Notes: generated from the sequence alone by a model not told the origin. Counted from the stretch's first letter, positions 16,995 to 26,107 are shown. The stretch is 64,000 bases of DNA from Rhodoblastus sp052145335 (GCF_052145335.1 NZ_JBKQOU010000128.1:1-64000); one strand, 5' to 3'. Numbers and translations are program-made.

Positions 16995-17691
16995 AGGTCA
17001 GATAAACCGGACGCCGCCCTTCGCGCAAAGCCTTGGCTTCATAGCGCGTGCCGGGCCAGTCGGGCCAAGGCGTCAGCCACTCGACGGCCCTTTGCGCCGG
17101 CCAGACGAAGTCTGGAGAACGCAGGATGCGCGCCAGCGTCCAGCCGGCGTAGTCGTCGATATCGGTGGCGAAACGTAATTCCGCGCCGGGACGCATCGCT
17201 CGCGCCAGACGAGCCAGCATCGCGTCGGAGACGAACCGGCGCCCGTGATGACGCCTTTTAGGCCAGGGATCGGGGTAAAACAGGCAAACTCCAGACAGGC
17301 TCGCGGCGGGCAGAACATCGATCAAATCGCTCGCGTCGCCTGGATGGAGACGAATATTGCTCAGGCCGCGAACATCGATTTCGGCCAAAAGTTTCGCCAC
17401 GCCATTGATGAAAGGCTCGCAACCGAAATAGCCCCGCTCCGGGTGTGCCTGCGCGTCGGCCGCGAGATGTTCGCCGCCGCCAAAGCCGATTTCGAGTCGC
17501 AGATCGTCAGGCCGGCCTTCGAAAAGGCCGAAAGGGTCGGCGAGGCTCACGGCAGAAACAACGCGGAGTTTCGGCAGCAGCGTCTCCATCAGGCCAGCCT
17601 GATAGGAGCGCAGGGTCTTACCCTTGCGCCTGCCGTAAAGCCCCGCGTCGCGTCGCTCGCGACGCGGTTCTCCAGCCTTGCGCTCGCTCAT
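16981..17691 (-). CDS. trmB: tRNA (guanine-N7-)-methyltransferase
   Basis: 236 residues. Methylates G46 of tRNA using SAM. Motifs: LEIGFGGGEHL (SAM loop), GCEPFINGVAK, and the hallmark VCLFYPDPWPKRRHHGRRF; the C-terminus keeps the GTRYEAKAL block (T-x-Y-E). Basic N-terminal tail (about 30 residues). It starts 15 bp after the metK stop on the same strand, the usual order in Rhizobiales, and its last 14 bases overlap the end of the metallopeptidase gene on the other strand. Confidence 0.95.
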   Translation of the reverse strand: MSERKAGEPRRERRDAGLYGRRKGKTLRSYQAGLMETLLPKLRVVSAVSLADPFGLFEGRPDDLRLEIGFGGGEHLAADAQAHPERGYFGCEPFINGVAKLLAEIDVRGLSNIRLHPGDASDLIDVLPAASLSGVCLFYPDPWPKRRHHGRRFVSDAMLARLARAMRPGAELRFATDIDDYAGWTLARILRSPDFVWPAQRAVEWLTPWPDWPGTRYEAKALREGRRPVYLTFIRR

Positions 17692-17705
17692 GCCTTCTCA
17701 GCTTT

Positions 17706-18902
17706 TCAGGCGAAGTGCGCCTTTAGCTTTTCGACGAGATCGGTCTTTTCCCAGCTAAAGCCGCCGTCGGCGTCAGGTTGACGGCCAAAATGGCCGTAGG
17801 CGGAGGTGCGCGCGTAGATTGGGCGGTTGAGATGGAGATGTTCGCGGATGCCGCGCGGCGACAGGCGGACGATCTTGAACAGCACTTCTTCCAGCGCCGC
17901 CTCGTCCACCCTGGCCGTGCCGTGCGCATCGACATAGATGGACAAAGGTTCGGCGACGCCGATGGCATAGGAGAGCTGGATGGTGACGCGATCGGCCAGA
18001 CCCGCGGCGACGACATTCTTGGCGAGATAGCGCGCAGCGTAGGCGGCGGAGCGGTCCACCTTGGTCGGATCCTTCCCCGAAAAAGCGCCGCCGCCGTGCG
18101 GTGCGGCGCCGCCGTAAGTGTCTACAATGATTTTGCGTCCGGTGAGGCCCGCGTCGCCATCAGGACCGCCAATGACGAATTTGCCGGTCGGATTGACGTG
18201 CCAGACCGTCTGATCGGAAACCCAGCCCTCAGGCAAGGTCTTGACGATATAAGGCTCGACGATCCGCCGCACGTCATCCGAGGTCAGGTCTTCATCGACG
18301 TGCTGGGTCGAAAGGACGATCTGTGTCACTCCAACCGGCTTGCCCCCGACATATTTAACCGTGACCTGGCTCTTGGCGTCCGGTCCGAGCTTGATCGCGT
18401 CGCCGTCGCCGGATTTGCGCGCCTTGGCGAGATTTTCGAGAATCTTATGCGCATAATGCAGCGGCGCCGGCATTAAATCGGTCGTTTCATTGGCGGCGTA
18501 ACCGAACATGATTCCTTGGTCGCCGGCGCCTTCGTCCTTGTTGCCCGCGGCGTCCACGCCTTGGGCGATGTCCGCGGACTGCTCGTGCAGCAGAATCTCT
18601 ATTTTCGCCGTGTCCCAGTGGAAGCCGGCCTGTTCGTAACCAATGTCCTTGATCGCCTGGCGTGCGACTTGCTCGATTTTCTCGTGGGAAATGGCGGGTC
18701 CGCGCACTTCGCCGGCGATAATCACACGATTTGTCGTCACCATGGTCTCGGCGGCGACTCGAATCTGGAAGGGGTCAATCCCCGCCTTCTCGCCTTCCCG
18801 AAAGAAAAGATCCACGATTTCGTCAGAAATCCGGTCGGCGACCTTGTCGGGATGACCTTCGGATACCGATTCGCTTGTGAACAGAAAATCGCTGCGAGCC
18901 AC
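17706..18902 (-). CDS. metK: S-adenosylmethionine synthetase
   Basis: 398 residues, the standard length. Makes SAM from methionine and ATP. Blocks: FTSESVSEGHPDKVADRISD, GAGDQGIMFGYA, TYGGAAPHGGGAFSGKDPTK and the C-terminal TSAYGHFGR. A TTG 48 bp upstream is in frame, but the GTG at 18902 gives the canonical MARSDFLFTSE start and has a GGGAGGCAG site upstream. It has its own promoter (18961-18989) behind the terminator of the HTH gene. No known SAM-responsive riboswitch structure was recognised in the 130-bp leader region. Confidence 0.96.
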   Translation of the reverse strand: MARSDFLFTSESVSEGHPDKVADRISDEIVDLFFREGEKAGIDPFQIRVAAETMVTTNRVIIAGEVRGPAISHEKIEQVARQAIKDIGYEQAGFHWDTAKIEILLHEQSADIAQGVDAAGNKDEGAGDQGIMFGYAANETTDLMPAPLHYAHKILENLAKARKSGDGDAIKLGPDAKSQVTVKYVGGKPVGVTQIVLSTQHVDEDLTSDDVRRIVEPYIVKTLPEGWVSDQTVWHVNPTGKFVIGGPDGDAGLTGRKIIVDTYGGAAPHGGGAFSGKDPTKVDRSAAYAARYLAKNVVAAGLADRVTIQLSYAIGVAEPLSIYVDAHGTARVDEAALEEVLFKIVRLSPRGIREHLHLNRPIYARTSAYGHFGRQPDADGGFSWEKTDLVEKLKAHFA

Positions 18903-18960
18903 GAACTGCCTCCCATGAACAAGTGCCGCCGCGCCGAGAGGGCGAGCCAAAGTCTGGATG

Positions 18961-18989
18961 GTTTAAATGGAGGCCGTTCGTTTCGTCAA
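18961..18989 (-). promoter_or_regulatory. metK: Probable sigma-70 promoter of metK
   Basis: On the minus strand TTGACG (18984-18989), a 17-bp spacer and TTAAAC (18961-18966), about 60 bp before the metK GTG. The spacer contains AAACGAACG, which is complementary to the left arm of the terminator just upstream. Confidence 0.5.
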
Positions 18990-18999
18990 GCTTTTAGCC

Positions 19000-19024
19000 A
19001 AAAATCGTTCGATAAAACGAACGA
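19000..19024 (-). terminator. Terminator of the HTH regulator gene
   Basis: On the minus strand TCGTTCG and CGAACGA (19005-19011 and 19018-19024) form a perfect 7-bp stem around TTTTAT, followed by five T. It begins 12 bp after the stop codon of the HTH gene and separates it from metK. Confidence 0.75.
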
Positions 19025-19036
19025 CACGGCGCTTCT

Positions 19037-19471
19037 TCAGCTCTTTCCGCCTTCGGCAAGCGTTGTAACCAGATCGACGATTTTCTTGCGCACCTTGGGA
19101 TCGGTTATACGCGCGAAAGCGCGGTTGAGACTCAAGCCTTCCGCGGTCATGACGAAGTCACTGGCGTAATTGTCTTCGGTAGCGTTTTCGGCAAACCCGC
19201 CAGCAACGGCGCCATCGGAGACCGGCGCGCCTTTGAAAAAATAGGCCAGCGGAATACTAAGGGTTTCGGAAATCTGCTGGAGGCGGCTGGCACTGATCCG
19301 GTTGGTGCCCTTTTCGTATTTTTGCACTTGCTGGAAGGTCAGCCCCAACGCTTCACCGAGTTTTTCCTGGCTCATGCCAATCAGCATCCGGCGCATGCGC
19401 ACCCTCGCGCCGACATGCCGGTCGATTGGGTTGGGGACTTTGGTCACGGGAGATCCAGCCTGCAGACTCAT
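19037..19471 (-). CDS. XRE-family HTH transcriptional regulator
   Basis: 144 residues. A Cro/CI helix-turn-helix covers about residues 18-72: RVRMRRMLIGMSQEKLGEAL (helices 1-2), LTFQQVQKYEKGTNRISASR (recognition helix and next turn), then LQQISETLSIPLAYFF. The C-terminal part has the ITDPKVRKKIVDLVTTLAE helix common to alphaproteobacterial paralogues. I prefer the ATG at 19471; the TTG at 19507 would add 12 residues and lies inside a palindrome. It sits between lnt and metK, a conserved location in Rhizobiales. Targets unknown; the palindrome next to its start suggests autoregulation (inference). Confidence 0.9.
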   Translation of the reverse strand: MSLQAGSPVTKVPNPIDRHVGARVRMRRMLIGMSQEKLGEALGLTFQQVQKYEKGTNRISASRLQQISETLSIPLAYFFKGAPVSDGAVAGGFAENATEDNYASDFVMTAEGLSLNRAFARITDPKVRKKIVDLVTTLAEGGKS

Positions 19472-19492
19472 GGGCCTTATTTGCGACACAGC

Positions 19493-19507
19493 TTGACTTA
19501 AAGTCAA
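19493..19507. promoter_or_regulatory. 15-nt perfect palindrome, candidate operator of the HTH gene
   Basis: TTGACTTAAAGTCAA is a perfect inverted repeat of 7 bases around one A. It lies 22-36 bp upstream of the HTH gene ATG and overlaps the lnt stop codon. The minus-strand copy begins with TTGACT, a -35-like hexamer, so a bound dimer would block that promoter. Confidence 0.5.
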
Positions 19508-21072
19508 ATGCTACGTGGACGAATATAGGCTCCGATGAGAGCAAAAATCCACAAGATCATCGGAATCGATCGAGGGTGTCTGGAAAATAGCGTTGGCTCC
19601 AGGGATCGAGACAAGGATCCATCAAGGACAGCCTCGACGCCGACAGGAGCCGACGCGATGATTCGTCCCAAAGGGTCGATAATCGCCGATATGCCTGTAT
19701 TGGCCGCTCGCGCCATCGGCAGGCCCTGTTCGATGGTCCGCAGCCGCGCCTGCGCGAAGTGCTGATAAGGTCCAGGCGTGTTTCCGAACCATCCATCGTT
19801 GGTAACGTTCAGCATCAGCCCGGGACGCACGGCCTCGCTGTTTATGCGGTCGGCGATTTCGTCGGGAAAAATCGATTCGTAACAGACCATCGGGAATACG
19901 GGCGGCAGGCCAGGAGAGGTCAGGAGCCGCGACGAAGCCCCCGATTCAAACCCGCCTGGAATAGCGACAAATTGCGTGATTCCGGCCTGGGCGAGCCAAT
20001 AGGCGAAGGGCATATATTCGCCGAAGGGCGCCAGATGCATTTTGTCATAGCTTTCCTTGATATCTCCTCCGGCGATCACTTCGACGGCGTTAAAATATTC
20101 AGCTTCGCGTCCATCGCCTTCGACCCGCGCCGCGCCCGTGAAGAGAACAGCATTTTGCAGCCGCGAACCCATCTTCGCCAAAGCTGCCGGATCGCGCGAA
20201 AGAATGAACGGAAACGCCGATTCGGGCCATATCAGGTGGGTGACGTCGGCGACCCCGGTGGTTTGCGGCGAAGTCGATCGATCGGACAGGCGCAGGTAAT
20301 GCTCGAGCAATTCATCGCCGCGGTCGGCGCGGAATTCGTCGAGCGGAACATTGGGCTGAACGATGCGTAATTTGGCGCTTTTGATCTCCTCCGTTGTCGC
20401 CTGAAGACGCCACCAGCCGAAAATCGCCAGCCCCGCCATGACCATAGCCGCAGCGGCGAGAAAAGGCCGATTTGGCTTGACGTCGGCGAACAATGCGGGA
20501 GAGGCGAAAAGCAGAACCGAAAGCAAGGTCAGGCCGTAAAGGCCGAAGAACGACGCAGCTTGCGCCAAGACCAGATTGCCGCCGAGGACCATGCCGAAAT
20601 CGTTCCAGGGGAAACCGGTGAGCACATGGCCGCGCAACCATTCCGCGAAAGCCAATCCTGCCGCGAGCGCAAAAATCCGCGCCGCGCCGGAAGACCATAT
20701 CAACCGCGCCAGAAAAAATCCCAAAGCGGTGAAAAAAGCTAGGCCCGCCGGCAGGCCCAAAACCCCAAGCGGCAAGGCCCAGGCGAATCTTTCGGCCTCC
20801 ACCAGGAACGCCGCCCCAAGCCACCACAGCCCAGCGATGAAATAGCCAAATCCCATCCACCAACCGGCGCTCGCCGCACGGCGCAAGCTCGCCCAAAGGG
20901 ATTCGCCGCCGGACCCGTCGATGAGCCAGACCGCCAGAACCATGGGAACAAAAAAGGCGGGAAAAAAGCCTATGGGCGCCAATGCCAAGGCGCCGAACGC
21001 GCCCCCGCCAAAGGCGATCAGGCGGCGCGGCCATGAATCGGCGAGGATGACGCGCTGGGCGATTAACAGCAT
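19504..21072 (-). CDS. lnt: Apolipoprotein N-acyltransferase
   Basis: 522 residues. Adds the third acyl chain to lipoproteins at the inner membrane. The N-terminal half has six or so membrane helices (residues about 20-225). The periplasmic nitrilase domain carries the complete triad: E284 in WPESAFPF, K344 in YDKMHLAPFGEYMPF and C397 in VCYESIFP. A last membrane helix closes the C-terminus. ATG at 21072, 79 bp after the CorC-like gene stop, within the long minus-strand block starting at miaB. Confidence 0.95.
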   Translation of the reverse strand: MLLIAQRVILADSWPRRLIAFGGGAFGALALAPIGFFPAFFVPMVLAVWLIDGSGGESLWASLRRAASAGWWMGFGYFIAGLWWLGAAFLVEAERFAWALPLGVLGLPAGLAFFTALGFFLARLIWSSGAARIFALAAGLAFAEWLRGHVLTGFPWNDFGMVLGGNLVLAQAASFFGLYGLTLLSVLLFASPALFADVKPNRPFLAAAAMVMAGLAIFGWWRLQATTEEIKSAKLRIVQPNVPLDEFRADRGDELLEHYLRLSDRSTSPQTTGVADVTHLIWPESAFPFILSRDPAALAKMGSRLQNAVLFTGAARVEGDGREAEYFNAVEVIAGGDIKESYDKMHLAPFGEYMPFAYWLAQAGITQFVAIPGGFESGASSRLLTSPGLPPVFPMVCYESIFPDEIADRINSEAVRPGLMLNVTNDGWFGNTPGPYQHFAQARLRTIEQGLPMARAANTGISAIIDPLGRIIASAPVGVEAVLDGSLSRSLEPTLFSRHPRSIPMILWIFALIGAYIRPRSI

Positions 21073-21151
21073 TGGGCTTTTCCGGCTCGATCGGCGTTAG
21101 GAGAGGAAGCACCGATCTTTCGAAATATTTCGTGAAATCAATTTAAGGGGA

Positions 21152-22195
21152 TCACGCCGGGCTTTCCTGCGCTTGCCCACGGGCCGCTTTCGAATCGATC
21201 AGGCGCAATTTTAGACGTTTCAGGCGTCTCGGATCAGCATCGAGAATATCGAATTCGAAATCACCGTCGGGACTGGCAACGACCTCGCCGCGAATCGGCA
21301 CGCGACCAGCGAAAGCGGCGGCGAGGCCGCCGAGCGTGTCGACCTCCTCGCGCTCGCCGTGGACATTCAGATCGAGTCCGGTGATTTCCGAGGCTTCCTC
21401 CAGCCCGACGCGGGCGTCGGCGGCATAGACGCCCGGCGCTACACATTCGATTTTCGGATTTTCGGCGAAATCATGCTCGTCCTCGATGTCGCCGACGATC
21501 ACTTCAACAATGTCCTCGATCGATACGAGGCCATCCGTCCCGCCGTATTCGTCGATGACTAGCGCCATGTGCGTGCGGGTCGCCTGCATTTTAACGAGCA
21601 GATCGAGCGCCGGCATCGAAGGCGGCGCATAGAGCACCGGCCGCAAAATGCCCGCCACCTCAAGGGGGATCGACAAATCGATCGGAATGTAACGGGCGCT
21701 CGAAGCTTCTGTCGCACCGGTCAACGTTTCCAATGCGGAGGCCGCGCCGCTCGGTTTGCCTCGCCTTTGGGCGAGCATCTTTTCCGCCGAAGCGGCTACG
21801 AAATCAACGAAATCGCGGATGTGAACCATTCCGCGCGGATCGTCGAGCGTCTCACCATGAACCGGCAGGCGGGAATGTCCCGCCGTGCGAAACGTCATCA
21901 AAACCTCCGCCAGCGACAAGTCGATCGAGACCGAAATGATATCGGCGCGAGGCACCATGACGTCGCTGACCCTGATTTCATGCATGCCCAGCACATTCTT
22001 GAGCATGGCGCGTTCTTGAGGGCTGAAATCGTCGGCGATCGAGGCGTCGTCCAAGGCATCCTCGATATCATCGCGGATGGAGGCGCCGCTCATTCCAAAC
22101 AATGCGCGCAAACGCTCAATGACCGAGCCGCCTTGCTTGCCCGGACTTCGCTCGCCAGATGCGGTTTCGTCCGTGTCCCGTTCAGGCGCGCTCAT
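21152..22195 (-). CDS. CorC/HlyC-family CBS-domain protein
   Basis: 347 residues. Soluble member without the membrane domain of longer paralogues. Two CBS domains lie at about residues 65-200 (VSDVMVPRADIISV at the start; HSRLPVHGETLDDPRGMVHIRDF), ending with LVIDEYGGTDGLVSIEDIVE; a transporter-associated (CorC_HlyC) domain follows. Related proteins are linked to magnesium/cobalt efflux or to envelope stress, but the function of this soluble form is not settled. The start is ATG at 22195, overlapping the last 14 bases of ybeY, so translation is coupled. Confidence 0.9.
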   Translation of the reverse strand: MSAPERDTDETASGERSPGKQGGSVIERLRALFGMSGASIRDDIEDALDDASIADDFSPQERAMLKNVLGMHEIRVSDVMVPRADIISVSIDLSLAEVLMTFRTAGHSRLPVHGETLDDPRGMVHIRDFVDFVAASAEKMLAQRRGKPSGAASALETLTGATEASSARYIPIDLSIPLEVAGILRPVLYAPPSMPALDLLVKMQATRTHMALVIDEYGGTDGLVSIEDIVEVIVGDIEDEHDFAENPKIECVAPGVYAADARVGLEEASEITGLDLNVHGEREEVDTLGGLAAAFAGRVPIRGEVVASPDGDFEFDILDADPRRLKRLKLRLIDSKAARGQAQESPA

Positions 22196-22685
22196 TGCCG
22201 ACCGTCTCTTTTCTGTGGTCCTCGCGATAAGGGTCATCAACGCCCGTTCGCCGCAGGATGCGGATTTCCATAGCCTCCATCGCCTCGGCTTCCTCGTCTT
22301 CTTCGTGGTCGTAGCCAAGAAGATGCAAGAAGCCGTGAACGATCATGTGACGGCAATGCTGTTCAAGCGATTTGCCCTGCTCTTGCGCCTCGCGCGCGAC
22401 GGTTTCATAGGCTATCGCGATATCGCCAAGAAAATGCGCGGTTTCGACCGGTCCGGGGCCGGGAAAGGACAAGACATTGGTTGGCTTGTCCTTTCCGCGA
22501 AATTGCCGGTTCAGCTCTCGGATCGCTAAGTCGTCGCAAAAAAGCAGGCTGACGACGGCGCCTTCGGGCAGATCGTCGCCGCTCTCCTCGAGCGCCGCCT
22601 GCAGACTGGCGGCGATCAGGAAGTCAAGGCCCTCCAGCGCGCTCCACCTTGCGCAATCGATCCTGGTTTCGATGGCCAGGCTCAT
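22182..22685 (-). CDS. ybeY: Endoribonuclease YbeY
   Basis: 167 residues. Zinc-dependent RNase for 16S rRNA 3'-end maturation and ribosome quality control. The HGFLHLLGYDH motif supplies the zinc ligands H117, H121 and H127; the LNRQFRGKDKPTNVLSFP block is also diagnostic. Its ATG overlaps the phoH stop (ATGA), and its own end overlaps the CorC-like gene. phoH-ybeY-corC-lnt is a conserved block. Confidence 0.95.
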   Translation of the reverse strand: MSLAIETRIDCARWSALEGLDFLIAASLQAALEESGDDLPEGAVVSLLFCDDLAIRELNRQFRGKDKPTNVLSFPGPGPVETAHFLGDIAIAYETVAREAQEQGKSLEQHCRHMIVHGFLHLLGYDHEEDEEAEAMEAMEIRILRRTGVDDPYREDHRKETVGNERA

Positions 22686-23767
22686 GGCGACCAGTCCTTG
22701 TCGCGATTCGAGCGAGGCGCCGGCGCCTCGTTCACCCGCCGAGCCGCCGCCTCGTAGGCGCCGACGATGCGGCGAACCAGATCGTGCCGGACCACATCTT
22801 CCTCGCGAAAGGTCACATGACCCACGCCTTCAAGCCCGGCGAGCAGGGAAATTGCTTCGCTCAAACCGGATTTCTGGCCAGGCGGCAAATCGGTTTGGGT
22901 CGGATCGCCAGTGACGATCATGCGCGATCCTTCGCCCAATCGGGTCAGGAACATTTTCATCTGCATTGTCGTGGCGTTCTGCGCCTCGTCCAGCAGGACG
23001 CACGCATTGGACAAAGTGCGTCCCCGCATAAAAGCCAGCGGTGCGACCTCGATCATGCCGGTCTGCATCCCGCGTTCGACCATGCGCGGGTCCATGAAAT
23101 CCTGCAAGGCATCGTAGATCGGCCGCAAATAAGGATCGACTTTTTCGCGCATATCGCCCGGCAGAAAACCCAGCCTTTCGCCGGCTTCGACCGCTGGACG
23201 CGACAGGATCAGACGTTCGACGGCGCCCTGTTCGAGCATGGCCACCGCATGGCCGACCGCGAGCCAGGTCTTGCCGGTGCCGGCCGGACCGGCGGCGAAA
23301 ACCAGTTCGAAACGCCGCAATTCGCGGATGTAAAGGTCTTGCGCGGCGGTGCGGGCGCGCACCGCGCCCTTCTTGCGGGTTGAAATCTGTTCGAAGGTGG
23401 AGCGAGGCGTCGGCGGAGTTTCCTTGGGAAACAGATTGCCTTGCAAGGCGCATTCCTGAATCGCGCCATCGACATCGCCCAAAGTCGCTGGTTCACCGGA
23501 CCTGGCCCGTTCGCAAAGAATTTGCAACACGCGCCGCGCATGACCCGCGGCCTCCGCCGGACCCTTGATGACGACATGATTGCCATTGGCGTTCAGGACG
23601 ACATTCAGCCGCCGTTCGATTCGAGCCAGATTCTGGTCGTAGTGGCCGAAAACCATTGACGCCGTGCGATTGTCGTACAGAGCCAGCGTCAGATCCGATG
23701 AGACGGAATCCGCGTTTTGCTCGGCCTGCCCGGGCGAATGGCCCGACGTTCCGTCCGTAAGCGCCAT
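22682..23767 (-). CDS. phoH: PhoH-like ATPase (YbeZ)
   Basis: 361 residues. P-loop ATPase that works with YbeY in RNA metabolism. The Walker A is in GPAGTGKTWLAV, the Walker B in CVLLDEAQNAT, with RPAVEAGERLGFLPGD and MIVTGDPTQTDLP between and after. An N-terminal KH-like region covers about residues 40-100. The ATG at 23767 has a GGGAGGCG site; the frame is open upstream over the end of miaB but unconserved. Starts 2 bp after the miaB stop. Confidence 0.94.
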   Translation of the reverse strand: MALTDGTSGHSPGQAEQNADSVSSDLTLALYDNRTASMVFGHYDQNLARIERRLNVVLNANGNHVVIKGPAEAAGHARRVLQILCERARSGEPATLGDVDGAIQECALQGNLFPKETPPTPRSTFEQISTRKKGAVRARTAAQDLYIRELRRFELVFAAGPAGTGKTWLAVGHAVAMLEQGAVERLILSRPAVEAGERLGFLPGDMREKVDPYLRPIYDALQDFMDPRMVERGMQTGMIEVAPLAFMRGRTLSNACVLLDEAQNATTMQMKMFLTRLGEGSRMIVTGDPTQTDLPPGQKSGLSEAISLLAGLEGVGHVTFREEDVVRHDLVRRIVGAYEAAARRVNEAPAPRSNRDKDWSP

Positions 23768-23769
23768 GA

Positions 23770-25218
23770 TCAATTCGCCTCCCGCGTGGGCTGGGCTTGC
23801 GAAAAACTTTCCGCGAGACGGCCAAAAAGCGAATTGGAGCTGCATTCGACAATTTCGACCGGCGCGATCTGCCCGATCAATGTTTCCGGGCCGTCGACCT
23901 GCACCGGCTGAAGATAGGGCGATTTGCCCGCTATCTGGCCCGGATAGCGTCCCTTCTTCTCGAACAAGACATCAATTGTTCGTCCGACCAGCGCGCTATT
24001 GAAGGAGCGTCTTTGCGTCTCGACCACTTCCTGCAACCGGCCCAGACGCTCGGACTTGATTTCTTCCGCCACCTGATCTTCGAGGTCAGCGCCGGGCGTT
24101 CCCGGCCTGGACGAATATTTGAAGAAAAACGTCGAGCCGAAAGTGATTTCCCGCGCCAATTCCAGGGTTGCGACGAAATCCGCTTCGGTCTCGCCAGGGA
24201 AACCTACGATGAAATCCGACGACAGGGCGATGTCCGGCCGCGCCCGACGGATGCGTTCGACCAGCCGAACATAATCCGCGGCGGTGTGACGGCGGTTCAT
24301 CGCGTCGAGAATCCTGTCCGAACCCGACTGCACCGGCAGATGCAGGAATGGCATCAACGACGGCAGTTCGGCGTGAGCGCGGATCAAATCCTCACTCATG
24401 TCGTTGGGGTGGCTGGTCATATAGCGCTGCCGCGCGAGGCCATCGACTTTAGAGAGGCGAGTTAAAAGGTCGGCGAGGGACCAGTCTTTCCCGCCCTCGC
24501 CCTCGCCATGATAGCCGTTGACGTTCTGACCAAGGAGGGTGATTTCGCGCACGCCAGCGCGGGCAAGGCGTTCGGCCTCCGCTAAAATCTTGCCGGCCGG
24601 CCGCGACGTTTCCGCGCCCCGGGTATAAGGCACGACGCAAAAGGCGCAGAATTTGTCGCAGCCTTCCTGAACCGTCAGAAAGGCTGTCACGCCGCGTTGC
24701 CGGATCTTCTCTTCCGACGGCTGAGCCAAATGGTCGAACTTGTCCTCGACCGGAAAATCCGTATCGATCACCGGCCCCAGCGCGGCCTGCCGCAACATTT
24801 CCGGCAAGCGGTGATAGCTCTGCGGACCGACGACGAGATCGACGGCGCGTTGCTTGCGCAGGATTTCCGCGCCTTCCGCCTGCGCCACGCAGCCAGCGAC
24901 GGCGATGGTCGTCGTCAAGCCGGCGGCTTCGCGCGCCTCCTTCAGCATTCTCACCTTGCCCAATTCGGAAAATACCTTGTCAGCCGCTTTTTCGCGGATG
25001 TGGCAGGTATTGAGCACGATCAGGTCGGCGTCTTCGATGACGCCCGTTTCCGCATAGCCCTCCGGCGCCAGGACATCGGCCATCCGCGCCGCGTCATAGG
25101 CGTTCATCTGGCAGCCATAGGACTTGACGAAGAGCTTTTTGACGCCGGCCTGCAGCGGCGTGGGATTCGTGGCCGCGATCGCGGTTTCGGGCCGACGGGA
25201 ATTGAGATCTGGCTTCAA
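23770..25218 (-). CDS. miaB: tRNA-2-methylthio-N6-dimethylallyladenosine synthase
   Basis: 482 residues. Radical SAM methylthiotransferase acting on A37 of tRNAs. The N-terminal UPF0004 domain has its three cluster cysteines in KSYGCQMN, LNTCHIREKA and AGCVAQ. The radical SAM triad is in CDKFCAFCVVPYTRG, and a TRAM domain ends the protein. The start is uncertain: TTG at 25218 is the only candidate before the conserved VKKLFVKSYG start, with GGAGGG 12 bases upstream. Heads the phoH-ybeY-corC-lnt block. Confidence 0.94.
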   Translation of the reverse strand: MKPDLNSRRPETAIAATNPTPLQAGVKKLFVKSYGCQMNAYDAARMADVLAPEGYAETGVIEDADLIVLNTCHIREKAADKVFSELGKVRMLKEAREAAGLTTTIAVAGCVAQAEGAEILRKQRAVDLVVGPQSYHRLPEMLRQAALGPVIDTDFPVEDKFDHLAQPSEEKIRQRGVTAFLTVQEGCDKFCAFCVVPYTRGAETSRPAGKILAEAERLARAGVREITLLGQNVNGYHGEGEGGKDWSLADLLTRLSKVDGLARQRYMTSHPNDMSEDLIRAHAELPSLMPFLHLPVQSGSDRILDAMNRRHTAADYVRLVERIRRARPDIALSSDFIVGFPGETEADFVATLELAREITFGSTFFFKYSSRPGTPGADLEDQVAEEIKSERLGRLQEVVETQRRSFNSALVGRTIDVLFEKKGRYPGQIAGKSPYLQPVQVDGPETLIGQIAPVEIVECSSNSLFGRLAESFSQAQPTREAN

Positions 25219-25321
25219 AATCGAGAATGTCCCTCCGGGACGACAGGGTTTTCCGATAGATAACGGATATTACCGCATCCGGTAAGCGATGTGGCGGAAA
25301 ATTTGATTTTCCTCCGGCTGC

Positions 25322-26107
25322 TCAGAACGCAAGCTGGGCCTCGGCCAGTTCCCGCACCCGCCGTTCCGTTTCCAAGGCGATCGCCTTGCGCTCGCTTTCG
25401 GCGCAGAAAGCCAATGGAGCTCCGAAATGCACGACGCATTCAACCGGTGCGCTTTTCAGCAAAAGCCAGATGTGAGGGGCAAGCTCTGCGTCGCCGAACC
25501 AGGCCAGACGGCGCCGACCGGCGGCGTCGAGTTTCTTGCCCTTCGCGCTGGTATAAGCGATGGCGGCGGGCTGGACCGTCACCGAAGTGACGGCCGGATA
25601 AAGCCGCAAAAGATCGCGAGCGGCGGCGAAATGCGACGGTTTGAACGAGAGTACGCCCTCGCCGTCGCTCGAGGTGCCCTCCCCAAACAACAAGATGTCC
25701 TCGCCCTGCATCATCTTTTCCGCCATGGCTGCATTGACCCGAGGCACATCGGCGCGATTGTCGCGACGCACGAAAATCGTGTCCTGTACCCGGGCGAAAG
25801 TTCCTAGCAAAGGCCATTCCGCCACTTCGCTCTTGGCGACAAAACAGGGCGTCTCAAGACTGGCGTAAACAAGAATATCGCTCCAGGAGACATGATTGGA
25901 GACAATCATCCGTGGCTTGGGACCCAAATCCTCACCTTCGAAGCGGATGCGCAAGCCCAGCAATACGCAGATGGTTCGAGCGAAAAACGGCGGGATCAGC
26001 CGCGCCAGAGCCCAGCCGCGGCGCCTAGCCAGCCGCTGGACGGGCACGCCGATGACGTAGAAGCCGCAAAGGGCCAAAAGAAGAAAGAAAGTGCGGACAT
26101 AAGCCAT
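25322..26107 (-). CDS. plsC: 1-acyl-sn-glycerol-3-phosphate acyltransferase
   Basis: 261 residues. Makes phosphatidic acid from lysophosphatidic acid at the inner membrane. A membrane helix lies at about residues 3-22. The acyltransferase motifs are NHVSWSD (HX4D), then RRDNRADVPRVN, and LLFGEGTSSDG with the EGT block. I chose the ATG at 26107 (MAYVRTFFLLL); an upstream start would add 10 residues. It sits between rimI and miaB, where relatives often also have a fur/mur gene, absent here. Confidence 0.9.
   Translation of the reverse strand: MAYVRTFFLLLALCGFYVIGVPVQRLARRRGWALARLIPPFFARTICVLLGLRIRFEGEDLGPKPRMIVSNHVSWSDILVYASLETPCFVAKSEVAEWPLLGTFARVQDTIFVRRDNRADVPRVNAAMAEKMMQGEDILLFGEGTSSDGEGVLSFKPSHFAAARDLLRLYPAVTSVTVQPAAIAYTSAKGKKLDAAGRRRLAWFGDAELAPHIWLLLKSAPVECVVHFGAPLAFCAESERKAIALETERRVRELAEAQLAF

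Noticed and set aside
18903..19036. SAM-II or other SAM riboswitch upstream of metK
   Set aside because: The only stable structure is the terminator of the HTH gene; the known SAM-II pattern was not found.
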